From assembly GCF_039523335.1 (NCBI RefSeq), contig NZ_BAAAFC010000001.1:2294001-2358000 (forward strand): 64,000 nucleotides of DNA, given 5' to 3'. A program made the position numbers and the translations under genes. This document shows, piece by piece, positions 55,687 to 64,000 of this stretch. This DNA comes from Marinobacter szutsaonensis (GTDB lineage Bacteria > Pseudomonadota > Gammaproteobacteria > Pseudomonadales > Oleiphilaceae). Numbering within the stretch: position 1 is the first letter of the stretch; each line of letters starts with the position of its first letter. Below the pieces are notes generated by a model. The model had not been told where the DNA came from and made no database searches. It was given only the letters and a program-made list of their open reading frames with translations.

Positions 55687-56157
55687 TCAGGCCGAGGTCT
55701 TCTTGCCCGTGGGTAATTGTTCATCCGGTACGAATACGTCACGGATGCTCAACGGCTGGCCGTCTGCATCGCGTACCTCAACCTCCTGGATGGGCCGGCC
55801 GGTGGCCCGGTCTCTCAGGTCCAGCGGTGCCTGTTCCGGTGCTGGATTCCACTTGTCGCCCCACTGGCGGAGTGCGATCACAACCGGGAAGAGGTCCCGG
55901 CCCTTTTCGGTGAGCCGGTATTCGAAGCGGGAGCCATGCTCACCGACATCCACCTTGCGCAGCACCCCGTTATCAACCAGCCGGGCGAGACGGTCGCAGA
56001 GAATGTTCTTGGCAATGCCCAGCTCCTGCTGAAAGTCCACAAAACGGCGGGTGCCGTACATCGCCTGCAGCACTATCAGCAGGGACCACCAGTCACCCAC
56101 TTCATTGAGGGCGCGGGCGACGGAACATTGGGAATCATCAAAACGTTTTCTGGCCAT
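55687..56157 (-). CDS. HxlR-family transcriptional regulator
   Basis: A 156-aa winged-helix regulator of the HxlR/MarR-like family. Cys11 in DSQCSVARALNEVGDWWSL is the conserved redox-sensing Cys of this family; the recognition helix is in FQQELGIAKNILCDRLARLV. A second Cys is in NILCDRL. The gene is divergent from the Old Yellow Enzyme gene, and 28-bp tandem repeats lie between them, so it probably represses that gene until oxidised or electrophile-modified, as YodB/CatR-type regulators do. Confidence 0.92.
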   Translation of the reverse strand: MARKRFDDSQCSVARALNEVGDWWSLLIVLQAMYGTRRFVDFQQELGIAKNILCDRLARLVDNGVLRKVDVGEHGSRFEYRLTEKGRDLFPVVIALRQWGDKWNPAPEQAPLDLRDRATGRPIQEVEVRDADGQPLSIRDVFVPDEQLPTGKKTSA

Positions 56158-56172
56158 GTACGGGAGTGTACC

Positions 56173-56239
56173 GAATAGGGTTGCATCTTAAAACCAGATT
56201 GAATAGGGTTGCTTTACGAAACCAAATTAATGAGGTTGC
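56173..56239. promoter_or_regulatory. Tandem 28-bp repeats between HxlR gene and OYE gene, probable operators
   Basis: Units at 56173-56200 and 56201-56228, both starting GAATAGGGTTGC and ending in AAACCA plus ATT, and a third partial at 56229-56239 (GAGGTTGC). Each full unit holds GGTT-N9-AACC. The array spans the divergent promoters and would place three sites in register. Confidence 0.6.
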
Positions 56240-56247
56240 ACATTACC

Positions 56248-57360
56248 ATGAGCATGAACCTGGGTCCTTTGTTTGAACCGTTTGAAATCCACAACCTCAA
56301 GCTGCGCAACCGCGTGGCCATGGCCCCAATGACCCGCAATTTCTCTCCCAAGGGTGTTCCGGGTGAGGATGTCGTCGCTTATTACCGCCGCCGTGCCGAG
56401 GCCGGTGTTGGCCTGATCATTACCGAAGGCACTACCGTCAACCATGCGGCAGCGAACGGCTATCCCGATGTGCCGGCGTTCCATGGCGAAGAAGCCCTGG
56501 CCGGCTGGAAGCAGGTTGTGGATGCCGTGCACGAAGCTGGTGGCGCCATTTTTCCGCAGCTTTGGCACGTAGGGGCTGTGCGCAAAGAAGGCACCGATCC
56601 GGATCCGTCCGTTCCCGGATACAGCCCCTCCGGTCTGTTCGCACCGGGCAAACCCAACGGCAAGGCCATGACGAAGGAAGACATCCAGGATGTTATCCAG
56701 GCCTTCGGGGATGCCGCTCAGGATGCCAAGGCGCTGGGTTTTGACGGCGTCGAAATCCACGGTGCCCACGGTTACCTGCTGGACCAGTTCCTGTGGGAAG
56801 GCACCAATCAGCGGGATGACGAGTACGGCGGCAGCCTGGAAAACCGCCTGCGCTTTGTGGTGGAGATCGTTGAGGAAGTCCGCTATCGCGTCGGTCCGGA
56901 TTTCCCGATCATGCTGCGTTTCTCCCAGTGGAAGCAGCAGGATTACGAAGCAAAGCTGGTCAACAGCCCCGAAGAACTGGAGCGTTTCCTCAAGCCCCTG
57001 GTGGAAGCCGGCGTGGACATCTTCCACGCCTCTACCCGTCGGTTCTGGGAGCCGGAGTTTGAAGGCTCCAACCTCAACCTGGCCGGCTGGACCCAGAAGC
57101 TGTCCGGCAAGCCCACCATGTCAGTCGGCAGTGTTGGTCTCACCGAAGACTTTATCAGCGGTACCTTCGCCAGCAAGAAAGAAGCAGTGGAAAAGGCCGG
57201 CATCGACGAGCTGGTTGAGCGCATGAACAACCACGAGTTCGAGCTGATCGCCGTCGGTCGGGCCCTGCTGCAAGACCCGGAATGGCTGGTCAAGGTGAAG
57301 GAAGGGCGCCTCGAGGAAATGGAATCCTTCGCCAAGAAATCCCTCGCCAAGCTGTACTGA
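56248..57360 (+). CDS. NADH:flavin oxidoreductase, Old Yellow Enzyme family
   Basis: A 370-aa FMN-dependent ene-reductase (TIM barrel). N-terminal FEPFEIHNLKLRNRVAMAPM, active-site QLWHVG, and substrate-binding HGAHGYLLDQFL with the NQRDDEYGGSLENRLRF stretch are family hallmarks. These enzymes reduce activated C=C bonds and electrophiles. ATG 56248 is preferred; upstream in-frame ATGs lie inside the operator repeats. It is under the probable control of the divergent HxlR regulator. A terminator follows. Confidence 0.93.
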   Translation: MSMNLGPLFEPFEIHNLKLRNRVAMAPMTRNFSPKGVPGEDVVAYYRRRAEAGVGLIITEGTTVNHAAANGYPDVPAFHGEEALAGWKQVVDAVHEAGGAIFPQLWHVGAVRKEGTDPDPSVPGYSPSGLFAPGKPNGKAMTKEDIQDVIQAFGDAAQDAKALGFDGVEIHGAHGYLLDQFLWEGTNQRDDEYGGSLENRLRFVVEIVEEVRYRVGPDFPIMLRFSQWKQQDYEAKLVNSPEELERFLKPLVEAGVDIFHASTRRFWEPEFEGSNLNLAGWTQKLSGKPTMSVGSVGLTEDFISGTFASKKEAVEKAGIDELVERMNNHEFELIAVGRALLQDPEWLVKVKEGRLEEMESFAKKSLAKLY

Positions 57361-57381
57361 TCGACCCTTCGATCCCACTGT

Positions 57382-57412
57382 GCCGCAGCGCCGAAAGGCC
57401 TGCGGCTTTTTT
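57382..57412 (+). terminator. Terminator after the Old Yellow Enzyme gene
   Basis: GCCGCAG-N11-CTGCGGC followed by TTTTTT, with inner pairing in the loop, 22 bp after the stop. Confidence 0.9.
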
Positions 57413-57511
57413 GTGGCTGAGCGGTGAGCCTGAACCTGTCAGCCCCGTAATCGCGTCCTTCGAGATAACAGCTAAGATTAGGGAAATTCGGAAGAAAACA
57501 GGGAGTTCACA

Positions 57512-57823
57512 ATGACTGCGTTTCAGTCGCTCAAAACCATGGCAATGGCCATCCTGGTCGCAACTCTGGTTGGCTGTGCCACGGTCGGCCACGATTTCCC
57601 GACCCACAACATCGACCAGATCCGTATCGGTGAGACCACCCGGGCCGACATCCAGGAGATGTTCGGGGAGCCCTGGCGCACCGGCATCGAAGATGGCAAA
57701 CGCACCTGGACTTATGGCAAGTACAAGTGGTCCGCCTTCGGTGAGGCGGAAACCACCGACCTGGTCGTGCGGTTCAACCAGGATGGAACCGTGTCGTCCT
57801 ATGTCTACAACACCACCGAATAA
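57512..57823 (+). CDS. BamE/OmlA-like lipoprotein
   Basis: A 103-aa lipoprotein (signal ends VGC in ATLVGCATVGHDFP) of the SmpA/OmlA fold: IDQIRIGETTRADIQEMFGE and the C-terminal LVVRFNQDGTVSSYVY are typical. BamE proper is longer and has the GPSx motif; this seems a shorter paralogue. CAGGGAG precedes the ATG. It converges on pntB. Role in outer-membrane assembly is inferred from fold only. Confidence 0.85.
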   Translation: MTAFQSLKTMAMAILVATLVGCATVGHDFPTHNIDQIRIGETTRADIQEMFGEPWRTGIEDGKRTWTYGKYKWSAFGEAETTDLVVRFNQDGTVSSYVYNTTE

Positions 57824-57841
57824 TCCCCTAAGAGAACGGGC

Positions 57842-57863
57842 GCGGGGCTGCCCTCAGCCCCGC
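57842..57863. terminator. Hairpin at the convergent ends of the BamE-like gene and pntB
   Basis: GCGGGGCTG-ccct-CAGCCCCGC, a 9-bp stem overlapping the pntB stop codon. No T-run on either side, so it may act by stability. Confidence 0.4.
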
Positions 57864-59245
57864 AAACCTGCCACCAGCTTATCGATGCTGTCCTTGGCAT
57901 CCCCGAACAGCATCCGGGCGTTGTCCTTGAAGAACAGCGGGTTCTCCACGCCGGAATAACCGGTAGCCATGCCGCGTTTGAGGATAACCACCTGATGGGC
58001 CTTCCAGACCTCCAGCACCGGCATGCCGGCAATGGGGCTGCCGGGGTCTTCAGCGGCCGCCGGGTTGACCGTATCGTTGGCGCCAATCACGAGCACCACG
58101 TCGGTATCCGGGAAATCATCGTTGATCTCGTCCATCTCCAGCACGATGTCATAAGGGACGTGGGCCTCGGCCAGCAGTACGTTCATATGCCCTGGCAGCC
58201 GGCCGGCTACCGGGTGGATGCCGAAACGCACGTTCACGCCCTTGTCCCGCAGGATCTTGGTCATTTCGCTGACACCGTTCTGGGCCTGCGCCACCGCCAT
58301 GCCGTAACCCGGCACGATGATCACTGACTGGGCATTGCGCAGCTCTTCACAGACCTCATCCGCGGTGGATTCATGCACCGTCTGGTCGGCATCGGCAGCA
58401 GCCGAGCTGCTGGTGGTCTGGCCGAAGCCGCCGAGAATGACGCTGATGAATGAGCGATTCATGGCCTTGCACATGATGTAGCTGAGGATCGCGCCGCTGC
58501 TGCCCACCAGAGCGCCGGTGACGATCAGCAGGTCATTGCCCAGCATGAAGCCGATGGACGCGGCCGCCCAGCCGGAGTAGCTGTTGAGCATGGACACCAC
58601 CACCGGCATGTCGGCGCCACCGATGGCCATGATCAGGTGAATGCCCAGCACCGAGGCAATCGCGGTCATCAGCACCAGGGCAACAATGCCCAGGGCCATG
58701 CTCTCGGTGCCCAGGAACCACGCCCCGAGGAATACGCAGACAATGATCGCCGCCAGGTTCATCAGGTGCCGGCCGGGCAGGGTCAGCGCCTTGCTGTCGA
58801 TGCGGCCGTCAAGTTTGCCGCAGGCCACCAGGGAGCCGGTGAAGGTCACTGCGCCAATGAAGATGCCGACAAAGACCTCTACGAGTTTGATGGTGTGCTC
58901 GGCTCCGGAGGTGGCAATCAGCGGCTCGATGTAGCCGGAAAAGCCCACAAACACGGCTGCTGCGCCCACAAAGCTGTGCAGCAGGGCCACCAGTTGCGGC
59001 ATCTGGGTCATTTCCACCTTGTTGGCGATGGCCATGCCAATTCCGGCACCCAGCAACACGGCAACCACGATCGAGACGATGCCGCCGTCTACGCTGGCCA
59101 GGGTGGCCCCCACCGCGATGATAATGCCGGCGACGCCGTAGAGATTACCGCGCCGTGCGGATTCCTGGTGGCTGAGGCCGCCCAGGCTGAGAATGAAACA
59201 GATACTTGCGACCACGTAGGCCACGCTCACCAGTCCTGTGCTCAT
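57854..59245 (-). CDS. pntB: NAD(P) transhydrogenase subunit beta
   Basis: Inner-membrane beta subunit of the proton-translocating transhydrogenase, 463 aa (E. coli 462). The first ~260 residues are about nine helices; the C-terminal domain III binds NADP(H), with [20 protein letters not shown] and [26 protein letters not shown] precedes the ATG. It lies 12 bp after pntA in the same operon. The pair makes NADPH from NADH using proton motive force. Confidence 0.97.
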   Translation of the reverse strand: MSTGLVSVAYVVASICFILSLGGLSHQESARRGNLYGVAGIIIAVGATLASVDGGIVSIVVAVLLGAGIGMAIANKVEMTQMPQLVALLHSFVGAAAVFVGFSGYIEPLIATSGAEHTIKLVEVFVGIFIGAVTFTGSLVACGKLDGRIDSKALTLPGRHLMNLAAIIVCVFLGAWFLGTESMALGIVALVLMTAIASVLGIHLIMAIGGADMPVVVSMLNSYSGWAAASIGFMLGNDLLIVTGALVGSSGAILSYIMCKAMNRSFISVILGGFGQTTSSSAAADADQTVHESTADEVCEELRNAQSVIIVPGYGMAVAQAQNGVSEMTKILRDKGVNVRFGIHPVAGRLPGHMNVLLAEAHVPYDIVLEMDEINDDFPDTDVVLVIGANDTVNPAAAEDPGSPIAGMPVLEVWKAHQVVILKRGMATGYSGVENPLFFKDNARMLFGDAKDSIDKLVAGLRG

Positions 59246-59257
59246 ATCGGGCGCCTC

Positions 59258-60835
59258 CTACTTGCGGAACATTTTGAGCATGCGATGGGTGACCCGGAAG
59301 CCACCACCCACGTTGATGCTGGCGATCAGCACCGCGACAAACGCCATGATGCCAACGGCAATATTCTCCGATTGGGCCAGATGCAGAATGGCACCGATCA
59401 CGATGATGCCGCTGATGGCGTTGGTGACGCTCATCAGGGGGGTATGCAGGGAAGGGGTCACGTTCCAGATCACCTGCCAGCCAATAAAGCAGGCCAGCAC
59501 AAACACGGTGAAGTGCTGCAGGAAGCTTTCCGGAGCGTGGGCGCCTACTCCGTAGAGCGCGAGGGCCGTAACCACCAGAAGAACGCCTTTGCCGATCAGG
59601 CTGCGGCGGTCTGCGTCCTTCTTGGCGGCCGCTTTTGCTTCGGCCGACGGTTCCTCGGTGCCCGGTGCGGGTTTGGGGCTGACCGGCGATTCCGGTTTTG
59701 GTGGTGGCCAGGTGATGTCGTCCTCGTGCACCACCGTCAGGCCACGGATGACTTCGTCTTCCATGTTCACCAGTGGCTTGCCGTCTTTTTCGGGCGTCAG
59801 CTCGGTGAGCAGGTGCACCAGGTTGGTGGCGTACAGGTCACTCGCCACCTTGGCCATCCGGCTGGGCAGGTCGGTGTAGCCGATCAGGGTGACGCCATGA
59901 TGATATGCCACCTTACCGGGTTCGGTGAGTTCGCAGTTACCGCCACGCTCGGAGGCCAGGTCGACAATGACGCTGCCGGGTTTCATGGATTTCACCATGT
60001 CGGCAGTGATCAGTTTCGGCGCCGGCTTGCCGGGAATCAGGGCGGTGGTGATGATGATATCCACCTCTTTCGCCTGCTCCGCAAACAACGCCATCTCCGC
60101 CTTGATGAACTCGTCGCTCATCTGCTTGGCGTAACCACCGCTGCCGCTACCATCTTCGTTTTCGAAGTCCAGAACCAGGAACTCGGCCCCCATGCTCTCG
60201 ACCTGTTCCTTCACTTCCAGACGGGTATCGAAAGCCCGAACGATAGCGCCCATGCTGTTGGCGGCGCCGATCGCCGCCAGGCCAGCAACACCGGCACCGA
60301 TTACCATGATCTTCGCCGGGGGCACCTTGCCTGCGGCCGTTACCTGGCCGGTAAAGAATCGCCCAAAGTGATTCGCCGCCTCGATCACCGCCCGATAGCC
60401 GGCAATGTTGGCCATGGCGCTGAGGGCGTCCATTTTCTGGGCGCGGCTGATGCGGGGCAGGCTGTCGATGGCGAAGGACGTGATCTTTCTGGCGGCCATC
60501 TTCTCGAGCAGTTCCGGATTCTGAGCCGGCCAGATGTAGCTGACCAGAAACGCACCATCTCTCATCAGATCCGCTTCGTGCTTGCCCAGCGCCGGGTTCT
60601 CCATCGGCGCCCGGACTTTCAGGATGAAATCGGCTTCTTTCCACAGCGAGCCGGTGTCCGCTGCGATGGCTGCCCCCACTTTTTCATAGGCGGCATCGGA
60701 GTAATTCGCGGCCTCGCCGGCGCCGCCTTCGACGATGACCTCGTAACCGAGTCCGATCAGTTTGTGAACAGAGGGTGGCGTAGCGGCCACCCGCCGCTCG
60801 TCCTCGAAAATTTCCCTGGGGATACCGATTTTCAT
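59258..60835 (-). CDS. pntA: NAD(P) transhydrogenase subunit alpha
   Basis: Alpha subunit, 525 aa, fused form as in E. coli (510 aa). Residues 1 to about 380 are the NAD-binding alanine-dehydrogenase-like domain I ([40 protein letters not shown]), followed by a linker and about four C-terminal helices. The full fusion means no separate pntAB split. It is first in the operon with pntB. NADPH from it can feed glutathione- and thioredoxin-based defence. Confidence 0.97.
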   Translation of the reverse strand: MKIGIPREIFEDERRVAATPPSVHKLIGLGYEVIVEGGAGEAANYSDAAYEKVGAAIAADTGSLWKEADFILKVRAPMENPALGKHEADLMRDGAFLVSYIWPAQNPELLEKMAARKITSFAIDSLPRISRAQKMDALSAMANIAGYRAVIEAANHFGRFFTGQVTAAGKVPPAKIMVIGAGVAGLAAIGAANSMGAIVRAFDTRLEVKEQVESMGAEFLVLDFENEDGSGSGGYAKQMSDEFIKAEMALFAEQAKEVDIIITTALIPGKPAPKLITADMVKSMKPGSVIVDLASERGGNCELTEPGKVAYHHGVTLIGYTDLPSRMAKVASDLYATNLVHLLTELTPEKDGKPLVNMEDEVIRGLTVVHEDDITWPPPKPESPVSPKPAPGTEEPSAEAKAAAKKDADRRSLIGKGVLLVVTALALYGVGAHAPESFLQHFTVFVLACFIGWQVIWNVTPSLHTPLMSVTNAISGIIVIGAILHLAQSENIAVGIMAFVAVLIASINVGGGFRVTHRMLKMFRK

Positions 60836-60938
60836 TATTGGTGTACCTCCGGATTTCCCGATTAATCAGATGCCTGGATACCTACATACTAGTGCAGGCT
60901 GCCAGATCTGCCCGGAAACCGGAGGTTTCGAGAGCGAA

Positions 60939-61577
60939 TCAGGTGTGTATCAGAGCAAGGCGCTCGACGTCCGCCTGGGACAGGTGGTCCAGCATAGCGC
61001 CGCGGAACTGACGGTTGATGAAGTGCTCGGTTTCGGTCTGGATGGTTTCCCGTTGTGCCGGTTTCTCGATGTAATCCATGGCCCGGAAGAGGATGTAGCG
61101 GATGGTCATACGGGAAATTTCATGGATGGTCTCCGGCGGTACACCACTGACCAAATGTCGCTCGATAATATCCTCCGCCATTTCCCGGGCGCTGGCCTCC
61201 AGTTGTGATTCCAGAGCCCGGCGCAGCGCCGGCGAAGGGCCGTGAAGTTCCCGCACCGCCACGGTGGTCGCGGCCGGGTTCGACAGGAAATAGCGGTATA
61301 CGAACCCAACTGTGTCGTGGGAGGCCTGTTCGGAGGAATCCGCCATCTGCCGAAGCTCCCGGACTCCGGCTTTCATGTCTTCGGCAATATAGCCCAGTAC
61401 CTGCAGCCCGAATTCGTCCAGGTTCTTGAAGTGCCGGTAAAAAGTATTCGGGTTCAGCCCCGCCTCCCGGGCAAGTTCCCGTAACCCCAGTGACGTGAGA
61501 CTTCTCGTTTCGGTAATCAGCCTGAGTGCGGCCTGGATCAGTTTCAGTTTTCCGCCAGTTCCGGTTAAAGCATTCAT
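60939..61577 (-). CDS. TetR-family regulator, FabR/DesT-like
   Basis: A 212-aa regulator from ATG 61577 (GAGGAA upstream). The helix-turn-helix LGLRELAREAGLNPNTFYRH is close to FabR/DesT regulators of unsaturated fatty-acid genes, and the C-terminal alpha bundle follows. No desaturase or fab gene is adjacent, so the target is unknown. The frame upstream of 61577 runs into the palindromic repeat and is not used. It is divergent from the flavin monooxygenase gene at 62113, with the repeat region between. Confidence 0.88.
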   Translation of the reverse strand: MNALTGTGGKLKLIQAALRLITETRSLTSLGLRELAREAGLNPNTFYRHFKNLDEFGLQVLGYIAEDMKAGVRELRQMADSSEQASHDTVGFVYRYFLSNPAATTVAVRELHGPSPALRRALESQLEASAREMAEDIIERHLVSGVPPETIHEISRMTIRYILFRAMDYIEKPAQRETIQTETEHFINRQFRGAMLDHLSQADVERLALIHT

Positions 61578-61599
61578 GCGTTCCTCAAACTCGGTGCAA

Positions 61600-61707
61600 G
61601 GAACGGTTGAGCAGGGCTTCCGAAAACCGCTGCGAGTACGTCCATGTACGCTTGCTTTCCGCCATCCATGGCTCCAAGCATTTTCGCAAGCCCTGCCCAA
61701 CCGTTCC
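61600..61707. repeat. Imperfect inverted repeat, 108 bp
   Basis: Left arm 61600-61626 (GGAACGGTTGAGCAGGGCTT then CCGAAAA) and right arm 61681-61707, the complement of GGAACGGTTGGGCAGGGCTT then GCGAAAA; 25 of 27 bases agree. The interior holds near-palindromes GTACGTCCATGTAC and GCCATCCATGGC. It looks like a small dispersed intergenic element. Nothing coding is supported inside. Confidence 0.7.
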
Positions 61708-61742
61708 TAATAATTGGGAGCAGGCCATCCAAAGCTCTCGGG

Positions 61743-61932
61743 TCAATTGGGGGAAGGCTTTCCAAAACTGTGCGGAGCCATGGATGGCGGAGCTCAAGCG
61801 TCACAGGGGTGAGGCCGAGAGTTTATGAAGCGAAGCTTCATGCGACAGCCGAACGACCGCAATCTGTGATTGCGGGCTGGACCCCGCAGGGGTGCCGAAG
61901 GAGCGTGTTTTGGAAAGCCTTCCCCCAATTGA
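61743..61932. mobile_element. MITE-like element with 26-bp perfect terminal inverted repeats
   Basis: 190 bp bounded by perfect 26-bp inverted ends (61743-61768 TCAATTGGGGGAAGGCTTTC..., 61907-61932 its complement). Inside are three tight hairpins: ATGAAGC/GCTTCAT (61825-61841), CGCAATC/GATTGCG (61858-61874) and ACCCC/GGGGT (61881-61893). It has no ORF with coding character. Target duplications are not clear. Movement, if any, would need a transposase in trans. Confidence 0.6.
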
Positions 61933-62112
61933 CCTCCCCCGAGTTAATGCTTTGATCGGGACAGTTACCTGTCAGCCGAGGCCATTTCTCCATTATTTCA
62001 ACTTTTGAAGTATACGACTGTCTACTTTGCTGTGTATACATGTGTCTACCGATCATGATGACCACTCGAACAAGAGCAGACAAGGCCGAACCGGCCAACC
62101 AGGAGCGCAGCA

Positions 62113-63696
62113 ATGACAGCAAACACACAGATCGCCATCATCGGCACCGGATTTTCCGGCCTGGGCATGGCCATCAAACTCAAGGAAGCCGGATTTCACG
62201 ACTTTGTCATCCTTGAACAGAGCGATGACATTGGCGGCACCTGGCACGAGAACAACTACCCGGGCTGCGCCTGTGATGTTCAGTCGGCGCTGTACTCCTT
62301 CTCCTTCGAACAGAACCCCGACTGGAGCCGCATGTTTGCCACCCAGCCGGAGATCAAGTCCTACCTCAAGCGCTGCGCCGACAAATACGGGCTGATGGAA
62401 CACATCCAGCTCAATACCCACGTGGCTGGTGCCCATTGGGACGAAAAAGCCGGAACCTGGACCGTTGAAACCTGCGACAGCCCCAAACTCTGGGCCTACA
62501 TGCAGGAGAAGGGCCTGAAGCCGGGGGATGAACTGGACCGGAACGACAAGGACCTGCCCTGGTTCAGCAAGCTGAACGCAGACATCGTGGTGTCCGGCAT
62601 GGGTGGTCTCAGCACTCCGTCCTACCCCGAGATCAAGGGCATCGAGACCTTTACCGGCACCAGTTTCCACTCCCAGGACTGGGATCACAGCTATGATCTG
62701 CGGGGCAAGCGCGTGGCGGTTATCGGCACCGGAGCGTCCGCCATCCAGTTCGTGCCCGAAGTCGCGAAAAAAGTTGCGCAGCTGGATCTGTACCAGCGTA
62801 CACCGCCCTGGATCATGCCCAAGCCGGACCGGGAAATTCGTCCGTTTGAGAAACTGATGTTCCGGAAATTCCCCCAAACCCTCAATGCCTTCCGTCAGAG
62901 TATCTACTGGATGCTAGAGGGTCGGGTGCTCGGCTTTGTCGGCAATCCCCGAATTCTGAAAGTCGGGGAGCTGCAGGCCCGCCGCCATATCCGTAGCCAG
63001 ATCAAGGACAAAGAGCTTCGCAAGAAGGTCACCCCGGATTTCCACTTCGGCTGCAAACGGGTGCTGATCTCCAACAACTATTACCCGGCTCTCGACCGGG
63101 ACCATGTGAACGTGCTGACAGACGGTATCCGGGAAGTGAAAGGCAATGTCATTGTGGATAACAACGGAAACGAGCGTTCCGTGGATTGCATCATCTACGG
63201 CACCGGCTTCAAGGCTCAGGAACCGATCCCGCGGGGCATGATCTTTGGTCGTGGTGGCCAGGACCTGCTCGATGCCTGGCAGGACGGTGCGGAAGCCTAC
63301 AAGGGCACCACAGTTGCCGGCTTCCCCAACTTTTTCATGCTCATGGGACCGAATACCGGCCTCGGCCACAGCTCCATGGTGTACATGATCGAATCCCAGG
63401 TGCAGTACGTGCTCGATGCCATCAGAAAGATGCAACACCGGGGCTGGAAGAGCGTGGAGGTAAAGGATGAGGCCTTCAGCGAGTACAATGCCTCGATTCA
63501 CGCCAAACTCGGCGACTCGGTCTGGCAGACCGGCTGCAAGAGCTGGTACGTGAACGAGAATGGCAAGAACACCACCCTCTGGCCGGGCTTCACCTGGCAG
63601 TTCCGTCAGCAGACAAAGCGGTTTGATGCCGAGCAATACGTTTGCGAGAAAGTGACGAGAATGCAGGCGCACGGCGAGCCGGCGATGGCTGGCTGA
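62113..63696 (+). CDS. Flavin-containing (Baeyer-Villiger type) monooxygenase
   Basis: A 527-aa FAD/NADPH monooxygenase. FAD loop GTGFSGLGMAIKLKEAG is at the N-terminus; BVMO fingerprint FTGTSFHSQDWDH (F-x-G-x3-H-x3-W-D); NADPH loop VAVIGTGASAIQF follows. It differs from the enzyme at 44325 but is of the same family. GGAG lies upstream of ATG 62113. Substrate unknown. A long 16-bp hairpin follows the gene. The FabR/DesT-like regulator is the divergent neighbour and may control it. Confidence 0.93.
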   Translation: MTANTQIAIIGTGFSGLGMAIKLKEAGFHDFVILEQSDDIGGTWHENNYPGCACDVQSALYSFSFEQNPDWSRMFATQPEIKSYLKRCADKYGLMEHIQLNTHVAGAHWDEKAGTWTVETCDSPKLWAYMQEKGLKPGDELDRNDKDLPWFSKLNADIVVSGMGGLSTPSYPEIKGIETFTGTSFHSQDWDHSYDLRGKRVAVIGTGASAIQFVPEVAKKVAQLDLYQRTPPWIMPKPDREIRPFEKLMFRKFPQTLNAFRQSIYWMLEGRVLGFVGNPRILKVGELQARRHIRSQIKDKELRKKVTPDFHFGCKRVLISNNYYPALDRDHVNVLTDGIREVKGNVIVDNNGNERSVDCIIYGTGFKAQEPIPRGMIFGRGGQDLLDAWQDGAEAYKGTTVAGFPNFFMLMGPNTGLGHSSMVYMIESQVQYVLDAIRKMQHRGWKSVEVKDEAFSEYNASIHAKLGDSVWQTGCKSWYVNENGKNTTLWPGFTWQFRQQTKRFDAEQYVCEKVTRMQAHGEPAMAG

Positions 63697-63724
63697 CGAG
63701 TTAACAGGTCAGGATGAATTCTTT

Positions 63725-63762
63725 CTACCCAGATTGGGCAAAAATATGCCCAATCTGGGTAG
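63725..63762. terminator. Perfect 16-bp hairpin after the monooxygenase gene
   Basis: CTACCCAGATTGGGCA-aaaata-TGCCCAATCTGGGTAG. It lacks a T-run on either strand. It may be a transcript end, a protein-binding palindrome, or a repeat element. It begins 29 bp after the stop. Confidence 0.55.
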
Positions 63763-63823
63763 GTTTGAATTGAGAGCCTGTCCCTTGTGTCGTGCTGGCA
63801 AATTGAGTAGTTTCTCCTGTCCC

Positions 63824-63878
63824 GGCGAGCCACGGATTCGGCTCGCCATCGACAGGTGCCCGACAGGGAATCGGGCAC
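63824..63878 (+). promoter_or_regulatory. Two hairpins in the leader of the last gene
   Basis: GGCGAGCC-N8-GGCTCGCC (63824-63847) and GTGCCCGA-N7-TCGGGCAC (63856-63878), both perfect 8-bp stems, lying 22 to 76 nt before ATG 63900. They could shape the 5' end or attenuate the gene; they do not match a riboswitch I know. Confidence 0.45.
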
Positions 63879-63899
63879 TCAGGAACAACAGGGAACGTT

Positions 63900-64000
63900 A
63901 TGCACATCAAACCCTTCTATCGCCTGCGCCCGGCCGATTTGCCGTTGGTCGAAAGCCCGTTTCTGGCTTCGCAAACCCTCTGCCGGACACTGTCTGACCC
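63900..64000 (+). CDS. Start of an unidentified gene (cut by window end)
   Basis: ATG 63900 begins MHIKPFYRLRPADLPLVESP and stays open to the window end (34 codons visible). AGGGAACG lies upstream as a ribosome-binding site. No family is recognisable from this fragment. The gene is preceded by two hairpins and an intergenic palindrome. Confidence 0.5.
   Translation, partial: MHIKPFYRLRPADLPLVESPFLASQTLCRTLSD

Noticed and set aside
58637..60865. 742-aa open frame on the plus strand opposite pntA/pntB
   Set aside because: Low-complexity His/Gly/Asp-rich translation typical of antisense frames; pntA and pntB are certain.
61574..61955. Several 60-100-aa frames on both strands in the palindromic region, including ones reading LEPWMAESKRTWTY
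   Set aside because: They are translations of inverted repeats on both strands, with no ribosome-binding sites or family match.
1..64000. CRISPR array, prophage, integron or tRNA genes
   Set aside because: No regularly spaced direct repeats, integrase, phage structural genes or tRNA cloverleaf sequences were seen on reading both strands.

Overview
The window looks like a chromosomal stretch of a marine, halotolerant, GC-rich gammaproteobacterium, most likely Marinobacter or a close relative. This is inferred from protein content (betIBA, a Yeh-type osmolyte ABC transporter, DUF3012, DUF2897, DUF3581, AhpC/AhpF numbered as in E. coli, full-length PntA/PntB) and from uniform codon usage. I see no tRNA, rRNA, CRISPR array, prophage or transposase gene.

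Layout. 1-4057: a gene tail, then a yehZYXW-type ABC transporter operon. 4088-9675: a VOC protein, a P-type ATPase and an OsmC-YcaO fusion. 9696-12740: an ECF42-type sigma factor with its DGPF (YCII) partner and a DUF1428 gene, next to a LysR regulator. 12851-17071: DoxX, glutathionyl-hydroquinone reductase, a DODA-type dioxygenase, a serine hydrolase and DUF2784. 17075-22873: OmpA/DUF4398 lipoproteins, a DUF3592 protein, malate dehydrogenase, several very small genes and DUF4396. 22993-29822: DUF3175, a KefB/C-type antiporter, a secreted low-complexity protein, an outer-membrane barrel, and a subtilase divergent from an ECF sigma/anti-sigma pair. 29881-35203: betIBA with a perfect 20-bp operator palindrome, then a 15-codon leader ORF coupled to a short divergent BCCT-like transporter. 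35278-40590: ahpC and ahpF, each behind the same ATAG-N7-CTAT palindrome, with DUF3581 and a GHKL-type ATPase between them. 40606-47246: a REP-like hairpin pair, transglutaminase, histone-deacetylase-family hydrolase, YgjV-like protein, a lipoprotein, an encapsulated-ferritin homologue without encapsulin, a flavin monooxygenase and MltF. 47453-54652: a permease-like protein, DsbG with an Lgt-TlpA fusion, RhlE, a CPBP protease and a pentaheme lipoprotein. 54709-60835: OmpW, an HxlR regulator divergent from an Old Yellow Enzyme across a 28-bp tandem repeat, a BamE-like lipoprotein and pntAB. 60939-64000: a FabR/DesT-like TetR regulator, a 330-bp palindromic mosaic, a second flavin monooxygenase, hairpins and a truncated gene.

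Themes. Osmolyte handling (yehZYXW, betIBA, BCCT-like), redox and peroxide defence (AhpCF, GST-type reductase, OYE, transhydrogenase, DsbG/TlpA) and envelope stress dominate. Regulation is unusually legible: two ECF systems with candidate promoters in place, plus palindromes for BetI, LysR and OxyR, and an HxlR repeat array. The best candidates for under-described biology are the twin-promoter sigma/subtilase locus, the GHKL ATPase inside the ahp region, the leader-ORF/BCCT-like pair, the orphan EncFtn and the palindromic mosaic at 61600-61932.
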